A stretch of DNA of 64,000 bases from Vibrio splendidus (GTDB lineage: Bacteria > Pseudomonadota > Gammaproteobacteria > Enterobacterales > Vibrionaceae). The notes beneath the pieces were generated by a model that was given only the letters and a program-made list of their open reading frames with translations, had not been told where the DNA came from and did not search any database. The position numbers and the translations under genes are program-made. Position 1 is the stretch's first letter. Each line of letters opens with the position of its first letter. The stretch is taken from the NCBI RefSeq assembly GCF_003345295.1, contig NZ_CP031056.1:806001-870000 (forward strand), given 5' to 3'. Below, one piece after another: positions 25,301 through 33,604 of this stretch.

Positions 25301-27232
25301 TTAATGCTTCGGAAATTTGATGGCAGTCGTTTTGTCGCCCTTGTTAGTTACTACCTACTCGAGCTTGATGGGGAAGTCGCGACTCTATTTTGGGCTTTTG
25401 ATATTTCAGAAATGAAACGCCTAAATGAACAACTAGAAGAAGAGAAAAAGCGAGCCGATTTGGCGAGCCAAGCCAAATCTGAATTCTTAGCTAACATGAG
25501 CCATGAAATAAGAACGCCGATGAACGCGATTATTGGTTTATCTTATCTAGCGATTGGGGAAATATCTAATCCGGTCGCTCGAAACTATATTGAGAAAGTG
25601 CATCGTTCGGGTCATTCATTATTAACTATCATCAACGATATTCTTGATTTCTCAAAGATAGAAGCGGGTCAGCTTGTTATCGATAGTATTCCATTTGATC
25701 CTGTAACGACATTCAAAGATGTGATTGAGTTGATGGAGTCGAAAGCAATCGAAAAGCAGCTGAATTTATCAATGTCGATTGCGCCGGAACTAGAGACGCC
25801 AATGCTTGGTGACCCATTGAGGCTATTTCAGGTAATCCTGAACCTTATTGGTAATGCCATTAAATTTACAGAGCATGGGCAAGTAACCTTAGCCGTTGAA
25901 CTGGTCAAATCTGACGAGAACAGTGTGAGTATGAAGATCATTGTTTCTGATACCGGGATAGGCATATCAGAAGAGAACCTACATAAACTTTTTCAAGCGT
26001 TTAGCCAAGCAGATAGTACCACCACACGTAGGTTTGGTGGCACAGGTTTAGGGCTTAATATCAGTCAAAAGCTTGTACAAGCCATGGGCAGTGAAATTTC
26101 AGTAGTGAGCATATTGGGACAGGGCAGTGAGTTCTCTTTTCCTTTGACGCTACCTCGGTCGAACACAGAGGAACTCGCGGACTTTAAGTCGCAAGAACTT
26201 AAACTGGATTATCATATTGAGTTTAAAGGACAAAGGGTGTTGTTGGTTGAAGACAACGAGCTGAACCAAGATTTAGCTCTGGCATATTTTAGTCGTGCTA
26301 AATTGAATGCTGATCTAGCCGAAAATGGCATAGAAGCTGTGGCGTTAGCTCAAACTAACGATTATGAAATGATTTTTATGGACCTTCAAATGCCGATTAT
26401 GGATGGCTTCGAAGCGACACGAAAAATTAGAGAGTTTGATACGAAAGTTCCTATCATTGCGATGTCGGCCAATGTATTCGCTGATGCAAAACAGAGAGCA
26501 AGAGACGCAGGGGTAACGGATTTCTTAGATAAGCCAATAATCATTGATAAAGCGACCTCTTTGCTTATCAAATACATCGTGCCAGAGGTGATGGTAGAAG
26601 AGAAGGCAGCGCCGTTAGATGGGCAGGCAGAGCAACTCGAAGGCCTAACAAATCAACCTAACAGCATTAATGTGATCAGTGTGTTTTCTCAGCAACGATT
26701 TGAACAGCTCACTCATCATGATGCAGAACTTCAAAACAAACTGATTGGGAAGTTCCATAGCAGTGCCCCAAACATGATGGTTGATGCGTTTGATAATTTG
26801 GCACAAGACGATTGGATTACGCTTGAAAGAAACCTGCATACTTTGAAAAGTATGGCAGCGTCGATTGGCGGCCTCCGGTTTGCTGATTTGATGGGAGAGT
26901 TAGAAGATAAAGCTCACAATCGTTTGTGTGATGATCAAGCCCTCAGAGAAGGTGAGGCGAGGTTAGTTGAGCTTATTGCAGCAACGGAAAGCCAGATTGT
27001 GAAGCCACAAGTAGAATACATGAGTGAAGCAAGTGCGATGGGAACCGTGGTCAAAGAAGATCAAAGGGTTAAGCTACTCTCGCTGCTGGAAGCTTATGAT
27101 AACGATGCAACGCAATACGTGGCCGAGTTACTTAAAGAGTATCCAAATTCTGTTGCGCTTAACGATGTGCAAAGTGCGTTAGATAATTATGACTTCGAGC
27201 GAGCCTGTCAGGTTCTCAGTACCTTGGAATAA
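22310..27232 (+). CDS. Large hybrid sensor histidine kinase with periplasmic SBP3-type domains (BvgS-like)
   Basis: This 1640-residue protein has a signal peptide or N-terminal helix (1-31). Three periplasmic solute-binding-like regions follow: about 50-270, 275-490 and 650-880, the last opening ELKIGIDPNSLPYEALSN. One membrane helix (885-908) leads to a PAS domain (925-1040). The HisKA has SHEIRTPMNAIIG with His1065, followed by an HATPase, a receiver domain with Asp1358 (FMDLQMPIMDG) and a C-terminal Hpt with His1510 (LHTLKSMAASIG). Phosphorelay H-D-H is complete. The final Hpt output most likely goes to the HD-GYP regulator encoded just upstream. Confidence 0.92.
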   Translation: MNKRFVIWIKQCFILISSLLFLLIGLPHAHAVSVSEDDLTRWLESKPKVTFIALSSHYPYSFIDDRGEVSGIIRDWANEFELNYGIETDFISVNSNSDAKQALLDGKGDVFPFQQFDPSEGGRFLATNPYIPYQIAVILPTDDPTTDNIEQSDKRRIAMVQDSIDLEKSGVQLSSIERVQFDTAIDAIRALEDGSVDGMLAEPVTTLNLAHKSGVYSLAVNYVLDRWKYIEAAMVVRTKDTELLALLNQQIATFDIGKKNRILSHWLKDSPYRTPVKGVFGFGNPPYMYPDSTSVGIEHDIMQRALNNMGYRLGDVVTLPRSAANQAIDNNSSISFVSGIQADGSSVHFLSDKVMDVEFVPVSLKRRNLNLKSAKNLSLGALLFDETSPIKNSVELLKDKVSIDRIEDIDSLESAFSQLRAQNVDLLMVEKRVLRWFVTNTRFIEMREIELHEDFKVDYPIYVDFRTPKLRDSFNEAIKYLKQTDDEFEQILETQVKNDLTPVLRKADIIAQISAYFIVNDRFEELPKIFDIFDAEHTFKVISAQADNNKRPIESWYLGEVLDSSLSKKNTSELSSVTKGAGYKTQTGSINAGFMTFYFDVNSVESNYVYFPSIDQFESFGEGAQRYISDVYQSNSLTGELLNLSQKERQWIKDHPELKIGIDPNSLPYEALSNKDEYIGMIDDYLKLIEQKTGLRLSHVDVESWQETRRLVDHRRVHLVSAAVENRSLGESVKPAKALFSSRLAIASRRDVNSIVLKEAKGWKLGILASGANTEAIVESYPNIEWDLVESTKEGLDRVESGELDGFIDTVDVLNYLINSFGYRGIGIIGRLDFFLSPTLHVIKSEPLLLSIVNKAIGSISAEDHQKISAKWAAPKAIEKVDYQLVYTISVFSVVIVLLIVFWNRKLSKQITIANNATEALRKAQNQLYNILNTSPIAASVIVDEQVRYANDTAKRLFGVERRELSSIDVEVVYNTLSDRDDLYKELSLNGKVVNRELMLRKFDGSRFVALVSYYLLELDGEVATLFWAFDISEMKRLNEQLEEEKKRADLASQAKSEFLANMSHEIRTPMNAIIGLSYLAIGEISNPVARNYIEKVHRSGHSLLTIINDILDFSKIEAGQLVIDSIPFDPVTTFKDVIELMESKAIEKQLNLSMSIAPELETPMLGDPLRLFQVILNLIGNAIKFTEHGQVTLAVELVKSDENSVSMKIIVSDTGIGISEENLHKLFQAFSQADSTTTRRFGGTGLGLNISQKLVQAMGSEISVVSILGQGSEFSFPLTLPRSNTEELADFKSQELKLDYHIEFKGQRVLLVEDNELNQDLALAYFSRAKLNADLAENGIEAVALAQTNDYEMIFMDLQMPIMDGFEATRKIREFDTKVPIIAMSANVFADAKQRARDAGVTDFLDKPIIIDKATSLLIKYIVPEVMVEEKAAPLDGQAEQLEGLTNQPNSINVISVFSQQRFEQLTHHDAELQNKLIGKFHSSAPNMMVDAFDNLAQDDWITLERNLHTLKSMAASIGGLRFADLMGELEDKAHNRLCDDQALREGEARLVELIAATESQIVKPQVEYMSEASAMGTVVKEDQRVKLLSLLEAYDNDATQYVAELLKEYPNSVALNDVQSALDNYDFERACQVLSTLE

Positions 27233-27308
27233 GCCGCTTTGCTTAGTCGGCATATAACAGTTGCTGTCTTATCGCTATTACTGTCTGAATAATAAGTGCT
27301 TCAGTACT

Positions 27309-27338
27309 AAAGCCTTTAATCTTCTGGGTTAAAGGTTT
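27309..27338. terminator. Terminator-like hairpin between hybrid kinase and LysR genes
   Basis: CCTTTAA and TTAAAGG pair around a 9-nt loop, followed by TTTTAAATTT. It is AT-rich and modest, and could serve both convergent genes. Confidence 0.5.
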
Positions 27339-27344
27339 TAAATT

Positions 27345-27384
27345 TAATCAACTAATCAACTAATCAACTAATCAACTAATCAAC
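27345..27384. repeat. Five perfect tandem copies of TAATCAAC (8 bp)
   Basis: The five units are identical and lie between the convergent hybrid kinase and LysR genes. This is a simple sequence repeat and may vary in copy number. No role is visible. Confidence 0.9.
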
Positions 27385-27388
27385 GCTT

Positions 27389-28279
27389 CTAACCACTCAC
27401 GTTCTGTTTGATCAGATCGATAACCGTATCGTATCGGTGCGGCAGTTTTCGGTTTCGTTTTTGAACCAGATACAGTATTTCCTCAACCTCTATTTTGGGT
27501 GGCACAACGTGCAACTTGTCTCTTTCCGGGAAGTGCTCAACTGCACCTGCCGGTAAGACGGTAAAGCCTAACCCTTTCGATACTGGCAGCAAGATCTGGT
27601 GAAGCTGATTGATGTAGCCAGATCTTGGTATTTCATTAACGTTGATGTTCGCGAGATCCTTGTCTCCACACAGATCGAAATACAAAGACAGGTAGTGAGC
27701 AGAATCTGGATGCGCAATCAGGCCAATGTCGTGCAGTACTTGTGGAGTTATCTCTAAGTGAGCCAGACTGCTGTGAACGATGAGGCAGAGTGCTTCTTTA
27801 CCAATGACTTGGCTCTGATAGTAACTGTCGTTTGGGGAGTGCCTAACAATGCCGATATCGGTGGTGCCTTGGATTAGGTCGTTCAATATCTTTTTGTTTG
27901 GAGCTGCTTCTAAGTTAATGCTCAGATCTTGGTGTTGCTGCTGAAGTTCAAGAAGCTTGGGATACAGACGTAAAGAGAGTGAACCCGAACAGGATAGATG
28001 ACATTGCCCAGCATAAGGATTGTCAAAACTCAGAGATTCGAATAAATCTTCTTGGTCTTTTTCTAGCTTGAGCGCATAGCGATACATAATCCGACCCTGT
28101 TCGGTCAGCTCGAAGCTTTTATTTTCTCTCGATAACAGGTCACAATTGCAAGCTTGTTCAAGCTTCTTGATGTGCTGGCTGACCCCTGGTTGTGTCATGT
28201 ACAACTTTTCAGCCGTTTGGGTGAAATGTCCAACTTCAACCAGAGTCTTAAATGTATTGAGCCAAAGTGGATTGATCAT
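27389..28279 (-). CDS. LysR-family transcriptional regulator
   Basis: From the ATG at 28279 (AAGGTGAG before it) the protein has 296 residues. Its N-terminal helix-turn-helix includes GHFTQTAEKLYMTQPGVSQH, followed by IKKLEQACN and the effector-binding domain with HLSCSGSLSLRLYPKL and TDIGIVRHSP. It is divergent from an MFS transporter gene across a 227-bp region with two palindromic sites of identical core, so I infer that it controls that transporter. Confidence 0.88.
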   Translation of the reverse strand: MINPLWLNTFKTLVEVGHFTQTAEKLYMTQPGVSQHIKKLEQACNCDLLSRENKSFELTEQGRIMYRYALKLEKDQEDLFESLSFDNPYAGQCHLSCSGSLSLRLYPKLLELQQQHQDLSINLEAAPNKKILNDLIQGTTDIGIVRHSPNDSYYQSQVIGKEALCLIVHSSLAHLEITPQVLHDIGLIAHPDSAHYLSLYFDLCGDKDLANINVNEIPRSGYINQLHQILLPVSKGLGFTVLPAGAVEHFPERDKLHVVPPKIEVEEILYLVQKRNRKLPHRYDTVIDLIKQNVSG

Positions 28280-28320
28280 ACTCACCTTCAAATGCTAAAG
28301 CCTATAAATAACAGAAAATT

Positions 28321-28372
28321 ATTATTATCTTAAGTAATGATAATTTCAACTCTAGCGTCTTAAGTAACGCTA
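28321..28372. promoter_or_regulatory. Two operator-like inverted repeats with identical CTTAAGTA core
   Basis: Site A (28321-28344) is ATTATTAT-CTTAAGTA-ATGATAAT, with 7 of 8 arm pairs. Site B (28353-28372) is TAGCGT-CTTAAGTA-ACGCTA, with perfect arms. The identical core and the 30-bp (about three turns) centre spacing suit a protein that binds as dimer or tetramer. The neighbouring LysR regulator is the obvious candidate. Confidence 0.65.
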
Positions 28373-28506
28373 ATCAAAGTCATATGGTGGTAACTATTGA
28401 TATTGGTCTATTGGCCGCTTTGTAGAGTTGCTATGAGTAACAAAGTGTTGCGACTTTGTTGATTATTTGGTCTATTGACCAACAGTGCTCATATTTAGGA
28501 ACGAAG

Positions 28507-29682
28507 ATGAATAGAAATGTTTGGCTGCTCTCACTGTGTCAGGCCTTGTTGATGACGGGTAATATATTACTGATCTCGGTGATTGGCTTGATCGGTAAGC
28601 AGATTGCGCCCAGTGTCAGCATGATTACCTTGCCGGTTGCACTGCAGTTTTTGGGTTTAATGGCAGCCACTATTCCTGCGTCTCTAATTTCAGGCAAGTT
28701 AGGGAGGAAGCGAGGATTTAGCATTGGTAATGTGGTTGGCATTACAGGGGCTAGCCTTGCGACTTACGCACTGTCTCAGCAAAATTTCTATCTGTTTTGT
28801 TTCGCCACGTTCTTACTTGGGATAGGCATAGGTTTTGGCACGCTTTATCGCTTTGCTGCTATCGAAGTGTGTGACGAAAATGCGCGCCACCGTGCGATTT
28901 CAATATCAATGGCTGGTGGAGTGTTAGCGGCGGTACTCGGGCCTAACTTAGCGATAATGTCTCAACAATGGTCAGCAGATGGCTTGTACATTGGTGCTTT
29001 TGCTTCTTTGATTGGGTTGAACATTCTTGCGTTACTCATTTTACAAACCATTCAGTTTCCTAAAGTCTCTTTTAATAGTCAGGCTCCCAAAGCCGATCCT
29101 TTAGGTGTGATCGTTAAAGCGCCGAACTTTATTGGTGCGGTCTTTGCAGCCATGGTTGCTTACGCTGTAATGAACATTTTGATGACTGCAACGCCATTGG
29201 CAATGATTGGCTGTGGTTTTGACTTTACTAAAGCTGCTGGCGTGATTGAGTGGCACGTGTTGGGGATGTTTGTACCTGCATTTTTTACCGGATCACTTAT
29301 CGAGAAGTTTGGCTCAAGAATGATGATCTTGGCGGGCGGGATTCTGTTCGTCGTCTGTATCGCGATTAACATTCATGGCGAATCTATCTGGCACTTCAGA
29401 GCTGCTCTAGTTGTGCTTGGTGTGGGTTGGAACTTCATGTTTATCGCGGCAACAGGTTTGTTTAGTCAGTCCTACCAATCGCAGAATAAAGCTAAGGCAC
29501 AAGCGTTTAATGAATTTATTGTCTTTGGCTGTGTGACTATTACAGCGATGCTCTCTGGCTGGCTAGAATCGACCGCAGGGTGGCAGAACCTCAACATCTA
29601 CGTATTACCATTCGTGTTAGCTGTTATCTTGCTGTTCGTATTTAGTGCTCGTAAATCGCGTATTCAAAAGCAGCCTGTGTAA
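28507..29682 (+). CDS. MFS transporter
   Basis: The protein is 391 residues from ATG 28507 (AGGAACGA upstream; the longer frame from 28456 has no signal). It has twelve predicted helices. The helix 2-3 loop reads SGKLGRKRG, a version of the major-facilitator motif, and the second half resembles the first. It is an inner-membrane transporter, probably a drug or metabolite exporter, of unknown substrate. It is divergent from the LysR gene, with a terminator downstream. Confidence 0.87.
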   Translation: MNRNVWLLSLCQALLMTGNILLISVIGLIGKQIAPSVSMITLPVALQFLGLMAATIPASLISGKLGRKRGFSIGNVVGITGASLATYALSQQNFYLFCFATFLLGIGIGFGTLYRFAAIEVCDENARHRAISISMAGGVLAAVLGPNLAIMSQQWSADGLYIGAFASLIGLNILALLILQTIQFPKVSFNSQAPKADPLGVIVKAPNFIGAVFAAMVAYAVMNILMTATPLAMIGCGFDFTKAAGVIEWHVLGMFVPAFFTGSLIEKFGSRMMILAGGILFVVCIAINIHGESIWHFRAALVVLGVGWNFMFIAATGLFSQSYQSQNKAKAQAFNEFIVFGCVTITAMLSGWLESTAGWQNLNIYVLPFVLAVILLFVFSARKSRIQKQPV

Positions 29683-29754
29683 TGGCTCATCGAATGGTGG
29701 TTCAGTAAATTCGTTACTGTGATTAGAACCCTAGTATCTCGAACTGCGACCAAT

Positions 29755-29784
29755 AAAAAGCCCTACCAAATCGGTAGGGCTTTT
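29755..29784. terminator. Terminator after the MFS gene
   Basis: AAAAGCCCTACC-AAATC-GGTAGGGCTTTT is a perfect 12-bp stem ending in T's, with A's on the other side. Confidence 0.88.
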
Positions 29785-29913
29785 GCTTACGGCTTAAATA
29801 ATAACGTTTCCTTAAAACTGCTGTCTTGGCTCATGCTCGAAGACAACAGTGCTTAAGCTTGCTTGTAAGTACGTGTGATAGAGCCGCGTACTTATTTTTA
29901 TGGTCTATCGTTT

Positions 29914-29948
29914 AAAACCTAAAACCTAAAACCTAAAACCTAAGACCT
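29914..29948. repeat. 7-bp tandem repeat AAAACCT, five units
   Basis: Four units are exact and one is degenerate (AAGACCT). It lies just after the end of the PrtV-like gene. It is a simple sequence repeat. Confidence 0.85.
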
Positions 29949-29956
29949 AAGATGAG

Positions 29957-32713
29957 CTACAGGTCGACCAAAATTGTCTTAGTCGTAATCCCACCTTGGT
30001 CATCGATTATCTTCAGGGTCACCTCGTGCTTTCCGTATGAAGGGAAGATAGAAGTGAATGTGCGACCTCGTTTCACCTTTCCGTTTGGAAGTGTCCACTC
30101 GGTATCAACAATACGACCATCGCTATCTGAACTTGTTGACCACATGGTTACCCAACGACCTAAGTGAATGTACTTTGCACTTGCTTCTGGAAGGGCGTTT
30201 GGAGATTCAACACTCACTACGGAGCTGAATGAATCGGTAGCACCTTTGTCGTCAACAACAGTCAAGCTCACCGTGTATTCACCGGCTTGTTCGTAAGACC
30301 AAGTTGGTGCCACTTCGTTACTTGTTGTGCCGTTGCCAAAGTCCCATAGATAACTGGTGATCTCGCCATCTTGGTCAGAACTGAAGTTACGTGCAGACAC
30401 GTTCAGGCCAGTAACATTAAGCTCAAAGTTCGCAGTAGGGGCGACGTTGTGTTGGCTTACTTTCGATAAGCGAACCACGCCGTATTCGTTGTTGTCACTC
30501 TGATTCACAATATCAACGGCTAAACCAAACTCCGTCAGGATACGTCCTGAATCAGGCGCTTGAGGAGACGTGTAGTCTTGGTCGTCAGAGAAGCTAGCGT
30601 TACCAAGCAAACTGGTATCTTCAAGTACATCATTGTCGCTGTTCACAAGACGCATTGGGGTATGATCTTTGAGTGAGAACGCAGCATCACGAACTTGGTA
30701 ACGAGTTTGAGCGACTTCACCAGATTTTTCCCAAGTCATGGCATTCTGGTCTGCATCGACCACACCTAACCAACCTTCACCTGGGTGTTTGCCTACCCAG
30801 TTATCAGTCAGTGACTCGTCTACGTACCAAATGATCAAACCCGGATCGAATGAGATAAGTTGCCCCATACGTTTGATGTTGGCTAGGCCTTCATCAACAT
30901 CCATGTGGCTACGCCATTGCAGCAGGTAGTAGTGTTGCGCTTGGTGGAATCCATTGCTCAGCTTGTAGCCATTTAGGGCGAAGGTGGAGTTGCTTTCACC
31001 ATCGTCTATTGAGGTCACTTCACCATCCACGACCACACTGAGGTTATCCAAATAGAAGCCTTCCATCGCTAAGCCACCATCGGTGATGTACTCAAATGAC
31101 AGTTCTACTTCTTGGCCTACCCATTGTGAAACGTCAAACTCAGCGTCAATCCACCCGCCAGATTCGCCGCCAATAGCAGGAACGAGGCCAGTATTGTATG
31201 GGTCATCCATTGAGGTGATGTTGCCAGCTATTGCTTGTCCGTTGATTAGCACGCGAGCGAAGTCGTAGTCTTTCTCAATTTCAAACCACGTTTTGAACGA
31301 AAGCAATGCAGAATCACCGGCTGGAATCACAAACTTGCGTGTCATGCTGTTTTTCAGGTCATCGCCTTTTTGAGAGTGGAATGAATACTCACCAGCAAAC
31401 GGTTTTAAACCTTCGATCTGTTTTTCTGGAAGGTCCACTTTAATCATGTTCGGACGGCTGTTATCCGTCGTTTGGAACAGCGTATAAACCTGTGGGTTGT
31501 CTTCTAGGTCATCAATCGAGATTTGATCATCGTTAACCCAACGACCGCCAATCGATTTTTGTAAGAAGTGTTTTGCCCAAGAGCTGAATGCTGTTGGTTG
31601 TGTGCCACCGATTTGACCAGCCCAGCTGCCTGAGGACATGATTGACCAGTAAGATACTGGTTCACCCTTGCCTGTGTATTGTGTGTCGTATTCGTCTGGC
31701 AGACCTAAATCATGGCCATACTCGTGAGCACAGACACCCGCTGCCGCGTCAATCGGTTGAATGGTGTAATCAAATGCTGCGTATTGGCCACCAAAGCGGT
31801 CAGGAAGAGAGCTAGAGGTGCCTTCAAGCACATGTGTGCGACCAAGGTTGAATCGGTGAGACCAGATAGCATCTGGGCCTAATACGCCACCACCGGCTTC
31901 TTCGCCAACAGATGCGTGGAACACCATTAGGTGATCAATCACACCATCGGGCTCACGGAAGTTTCCGTCACCGTCGTAATCGTAACGATCTTCGATGTCG
32001 TAATCGGCAAGGTTGATACTCGGATCTTGAGCCAGTTGATTTAGCGCTTCGCGAACCAGTTCTTGTGCGTTGAGATCGTTGTCGGTCGTCGGGGAGTTAC
32101 CACCATAGAAAGACGCAGGCTTAGAGGCGCGATACCAACCAGCAGCTTGACCTGCAACGCTGTAACTGTCACCCGATTCGCTTTGGTAATACTGACGCAT
32201 CGAGATTAGGTTTTCGCCGTTTGGCCCTGTGTAGCCAGAGTTTGAAAACAGCAACTCTTGATAATGTTCTGGGTTGTAGCTCTCGTAGAGCATTTGGGTG
32301 TGCTCTTCGGTCAGCTTGTTGTCATCCCAGTTCAAATCAGGGAAATCCACCAATAGAGCCAGTACTTTATCGGTACGCTTGGTGCCGACTTCCAAAGCAA
32401 AGACGCTGGCCTTTTTAACGCCAGCTCCTTTCTCAATGGCTTTGAGTATTTTCGCTCGTTGCTCAAGTGCTTTTTTACCGAATTGAGCGTCGCCTTTAAA
32501 ACCGGAATTGATCTTATTTTTTAAGTAACGGTCAAGTGCGTCGTGTTTTGCCACATCGGTTGCATCTTGGTCGACTAAGCCTTGTCTAACTAGCATTTCA
32601 ATGAGTTTGTATTCATTAACAACGCCTAAATCAATAGGTGTTTTTGCATAACTACTGACGCTAAATAGAGTAAGCATTGCTGAAGCCAACAATGTTTTTC
32701 TCATCATTTTCAT
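29957..32713 (-). CDS. prtV: Secreted M6-family zinc metalloprotease with two PKD domains (PrtV-like)
   Basis: The 918-residue protein has a signal peptide (cleavage near SSYA), an N-terminal propeptide-like region (about 25-105), the M6 catalytic domain with CAHEYGHDLGLPDEYD (HEXXH at 330-334) and two C-terminal PKD domains (about 750-918, with AYLWDFGNG-like SYLWDFGNG). Size and order equal Vibrio cholerae PrtV (also 918 residues), a secreted protease that cleaves host matrix proteins. AAGGAAATACA precedes the ATG. A small secreted protein gene lies 55 bp upstream, on the same strand. Confidence 0.9.
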   Translation of the reverse strand: MKMMRKTLLASAMLTLFSVSSYAKTPIDLGVVNEYKLIEMLVRQGLVDQDATDVAKHDALDRYLKNKINSGFKGDAQFGKKALEQRAKILKAIEKGAGVKKASVFALEVGTKRTDKVLALLVDFPDLNWDDNKLTEEHTQMLYESYNPEHYQELLFSNSGYTGPNGENLISMRQYYQSESGDSYSVAGQAAGWYRASKPASFYGGNSPTTDNDLNAQELVREALNQLAQDPSINLADYDIEDRYDYDGDGNFREPDGVIDHLMVFHASVGEEAGGGVLGPDAIWSHRFNLGRTHVLEGTSSSLPDRFGGQYAAFDYTIQPIDAAAGVCAHEYGHDLGLPDEYDTQYTGKGEPVSYWSIMSSGSWAGQIGGTQPTAFSSWAKHFLQKSIGGRWVNDDQISIDDLEDNPQVYTLFQTTDNSRPNMIKVDLPEKQIEGLKPFAGEYSFHSQKGDDLKNSMTRKFVIPAGDSALLSFKTWFEIEKDYDFARVLINGQAIAGNITSMDDPYNTGLVPAIGGESGGWIDAEFDVSQWVGQEVELSFEYITDGGLAMEGFYLDNLSVVVDGEVTSIDDGESNSTFALNGYKLSNGFHQAQHYYLLQWRSHMDVDEGLANIKRMGQLISFDPGLIIWYVDESLTDNWVGKHPGEGWLGVVDADQNAMTWEKSGEVAQTRYQVRDAAFSLKDHTPMRLVNSDNDVLEDTSLLGNASFSDDQDYTSPQAPDSGRILTEFGLAVDIVNQSDNNEYGVVRLSKVSQHNVAPTANFELNVTGLNVSARNFSSDQDGEITSYLWDFGNGTTSNEVAPTWSYEQAGEYTVSLTVVDDKGATDSFSSVVSVESPNALPEASAKYIHLGRWVTMWSTSSDSDGRIVDTEWTLPNGKVKRGRTFTSIFPSYGKHEVTLKIIDDQGGITTKTILVDL

Positions 32714-32768
32714 TGTATTTCCTTTTTATATTTCCATGTCGATATCAGTATCAACTGCCTTATTCGAA

Positions 32769-33104
32769 TCAGTTGTCCGAGTCTGGCCTAATACACTCTT
32801 GTGGTGTCTTATTTAACTGACGTGTGTTTGCTGTATGTTTCGTACTTTCTATCTCTTTTATACTTTCTATTTCTTTTGTCTTGGTTGTCTCTTTTCTATT
32901 TTTTGAATCAAACGGAGTGCTCTTTACTTTCTTGGCGTTTAGATAGATACGCAAAGCTTCTTGATTGCCCTCATAGGTTAAGCTAGGACAGATAACGCCT
33001 CGTTCAATCAATGACTTCAGCAATAGTTCGTCGTTCTCAATAGTGGAAGCCTGTGACAGTGAGGAAAAAATGAGAACCATTAAAGCCATTGTTTTGTGTG
33101 ACAT
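32769..33104 (-). CDS. Small secreted protein resembling the PrtV propeptide
   Basis: The 111-residue protein has a signal peptide (cleavage near SQAS). Mature residues about 21-57 align without gaps to PrtV residues about 31-67; both share LIERG/LVRQG, T, ALR.YL / ALDRYL, and K. The rest differs: a Lys/Glu-rich repeat segment (ESIKEIESTK) and one Cys at each end of the mature chain (Cys39, Cys102). It is upstream of prtV on the same strand with 55 bp between. I infer a stand-alone propeptide: an inhibitor, folding helper or localiser for the protease. Alternative: a decayed paralogue. Confidence 0.6.
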   Translation of the reverse strand: MSHKTMALMVLIFSSLSQASTIENDELLLKSLIERGVICPSLTYEGNQEALRIYLNAKKVKSTPFDSKNRKETTKTKEIESIKEIESTKHTANTRQLNKTPQECIRPDSDN

Positions 33105-33169
33105 TCTTATATCAAGCCATCAGTTTTGATTATGTAACAAAATATATTTATAAAATTAACCAATCAAAT

Positions 33170-33194
33170 GAATAATCATTACAAATCATTATTC
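33170..33194. promoter_or_regulatory. Inverted repeat upstream of the propeptide-like/prtV operon
   Basis: GAATAATCATT-ACA-AATCATTATTC has arms of 11 bp with 10 matches. It lies about 65 bp before the first start of the propeptide-like gene, a natural operator position. The AT-rich halves resemble Fur half-sites but do not fit the 7-1-7 rule well. The regulator is unknown. Confidence 0.5.
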
Positions 33195-33480
33195 GTTCCG
33201 GTTTCAACATTAAGAGTTAATATCAAATAAGGATGGTTATTTATTTTATTGTCAGCTATTTAATGGGTTTTTTTGAATGAATAGCTGATAGTTTGGATTT
33301 TTAATAACATTGGTTGGTAAGTGTTTATTATCTTGAGACCGCTTTATACAAGGTGTGGGGTGATAAATAATAAGATACGTTTTTTATTATCGGTGTTTAA
33401 AAATTGCATTTAATAATTGAGTGTTTAGTAACTACCCATACTGAAATTATTTTCACTCTAAATATCAATAATTGGGGTGT

Positions 33481-33495
33481 TGAGAATGATTTTCA
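33481..33495 (+). promoter_or_regulatory. Fur-box-like sequence
   Basis: TGAGAAT-G-ATTTTCA agrees with the 7-1-7 Fur consensus at 12 of 14 arm positions. It lies 40 bp upstream of a mini-ORF followed by a terminator, so it may control a short plus-strand transcript. Confidence 0.5.
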
Positions 33496-33535
33496 GTGTT
33501 TCAAGGGCGTGAAATTTAACAATAGCGGAGGTGAT

Positions 33536-33553
33536 ATGAGCACCAAGTCGTAA
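33536..33553 (+). other. Five-codon mini-ORF with ribosome site
   Basis: The sequence GGAGGTGAT is followed by ATG and four codons (MSTKS) and then TAA, which is directly followed by a terminator. This may be a leader/decoy peptide or the end of a small RNA. There is no coding potential beyond five residues, and the combination may be chance. Confidence 0.3.
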
Positions 33554-33579
33554 AAAAGAGCCCGTATTTGAGCTCTTTT
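33554..33579. terminator. Terminator between the mini-ORF and the gate-domain gene
   Basis: AAAAGAGC and GCTCTTTT pair across a 10-nt loop. T-rich sequence follows on the plus strand and A's precede it, so it can act in both directions, including for the minus-strand membrane-protein gene. Confidence 0.7.
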
Positions 33580-33604
33580 CCTTTTATTCTCGTTGGCGAT
33601 TTAC

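Larger units (their letters stand above)
33105..33604. other. AT-rich intergenic region with regulatory elements
   Basis: About 500 bp without a usual gene. It holds an 11-bp-arm inverted repeat (33170-33194), a Fur-box-like sequence (33481-33495), a five-codon ORF with ribosome site (33536-33553) and a terminator. No other coding sequence is visible. Confidence 0.7.
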
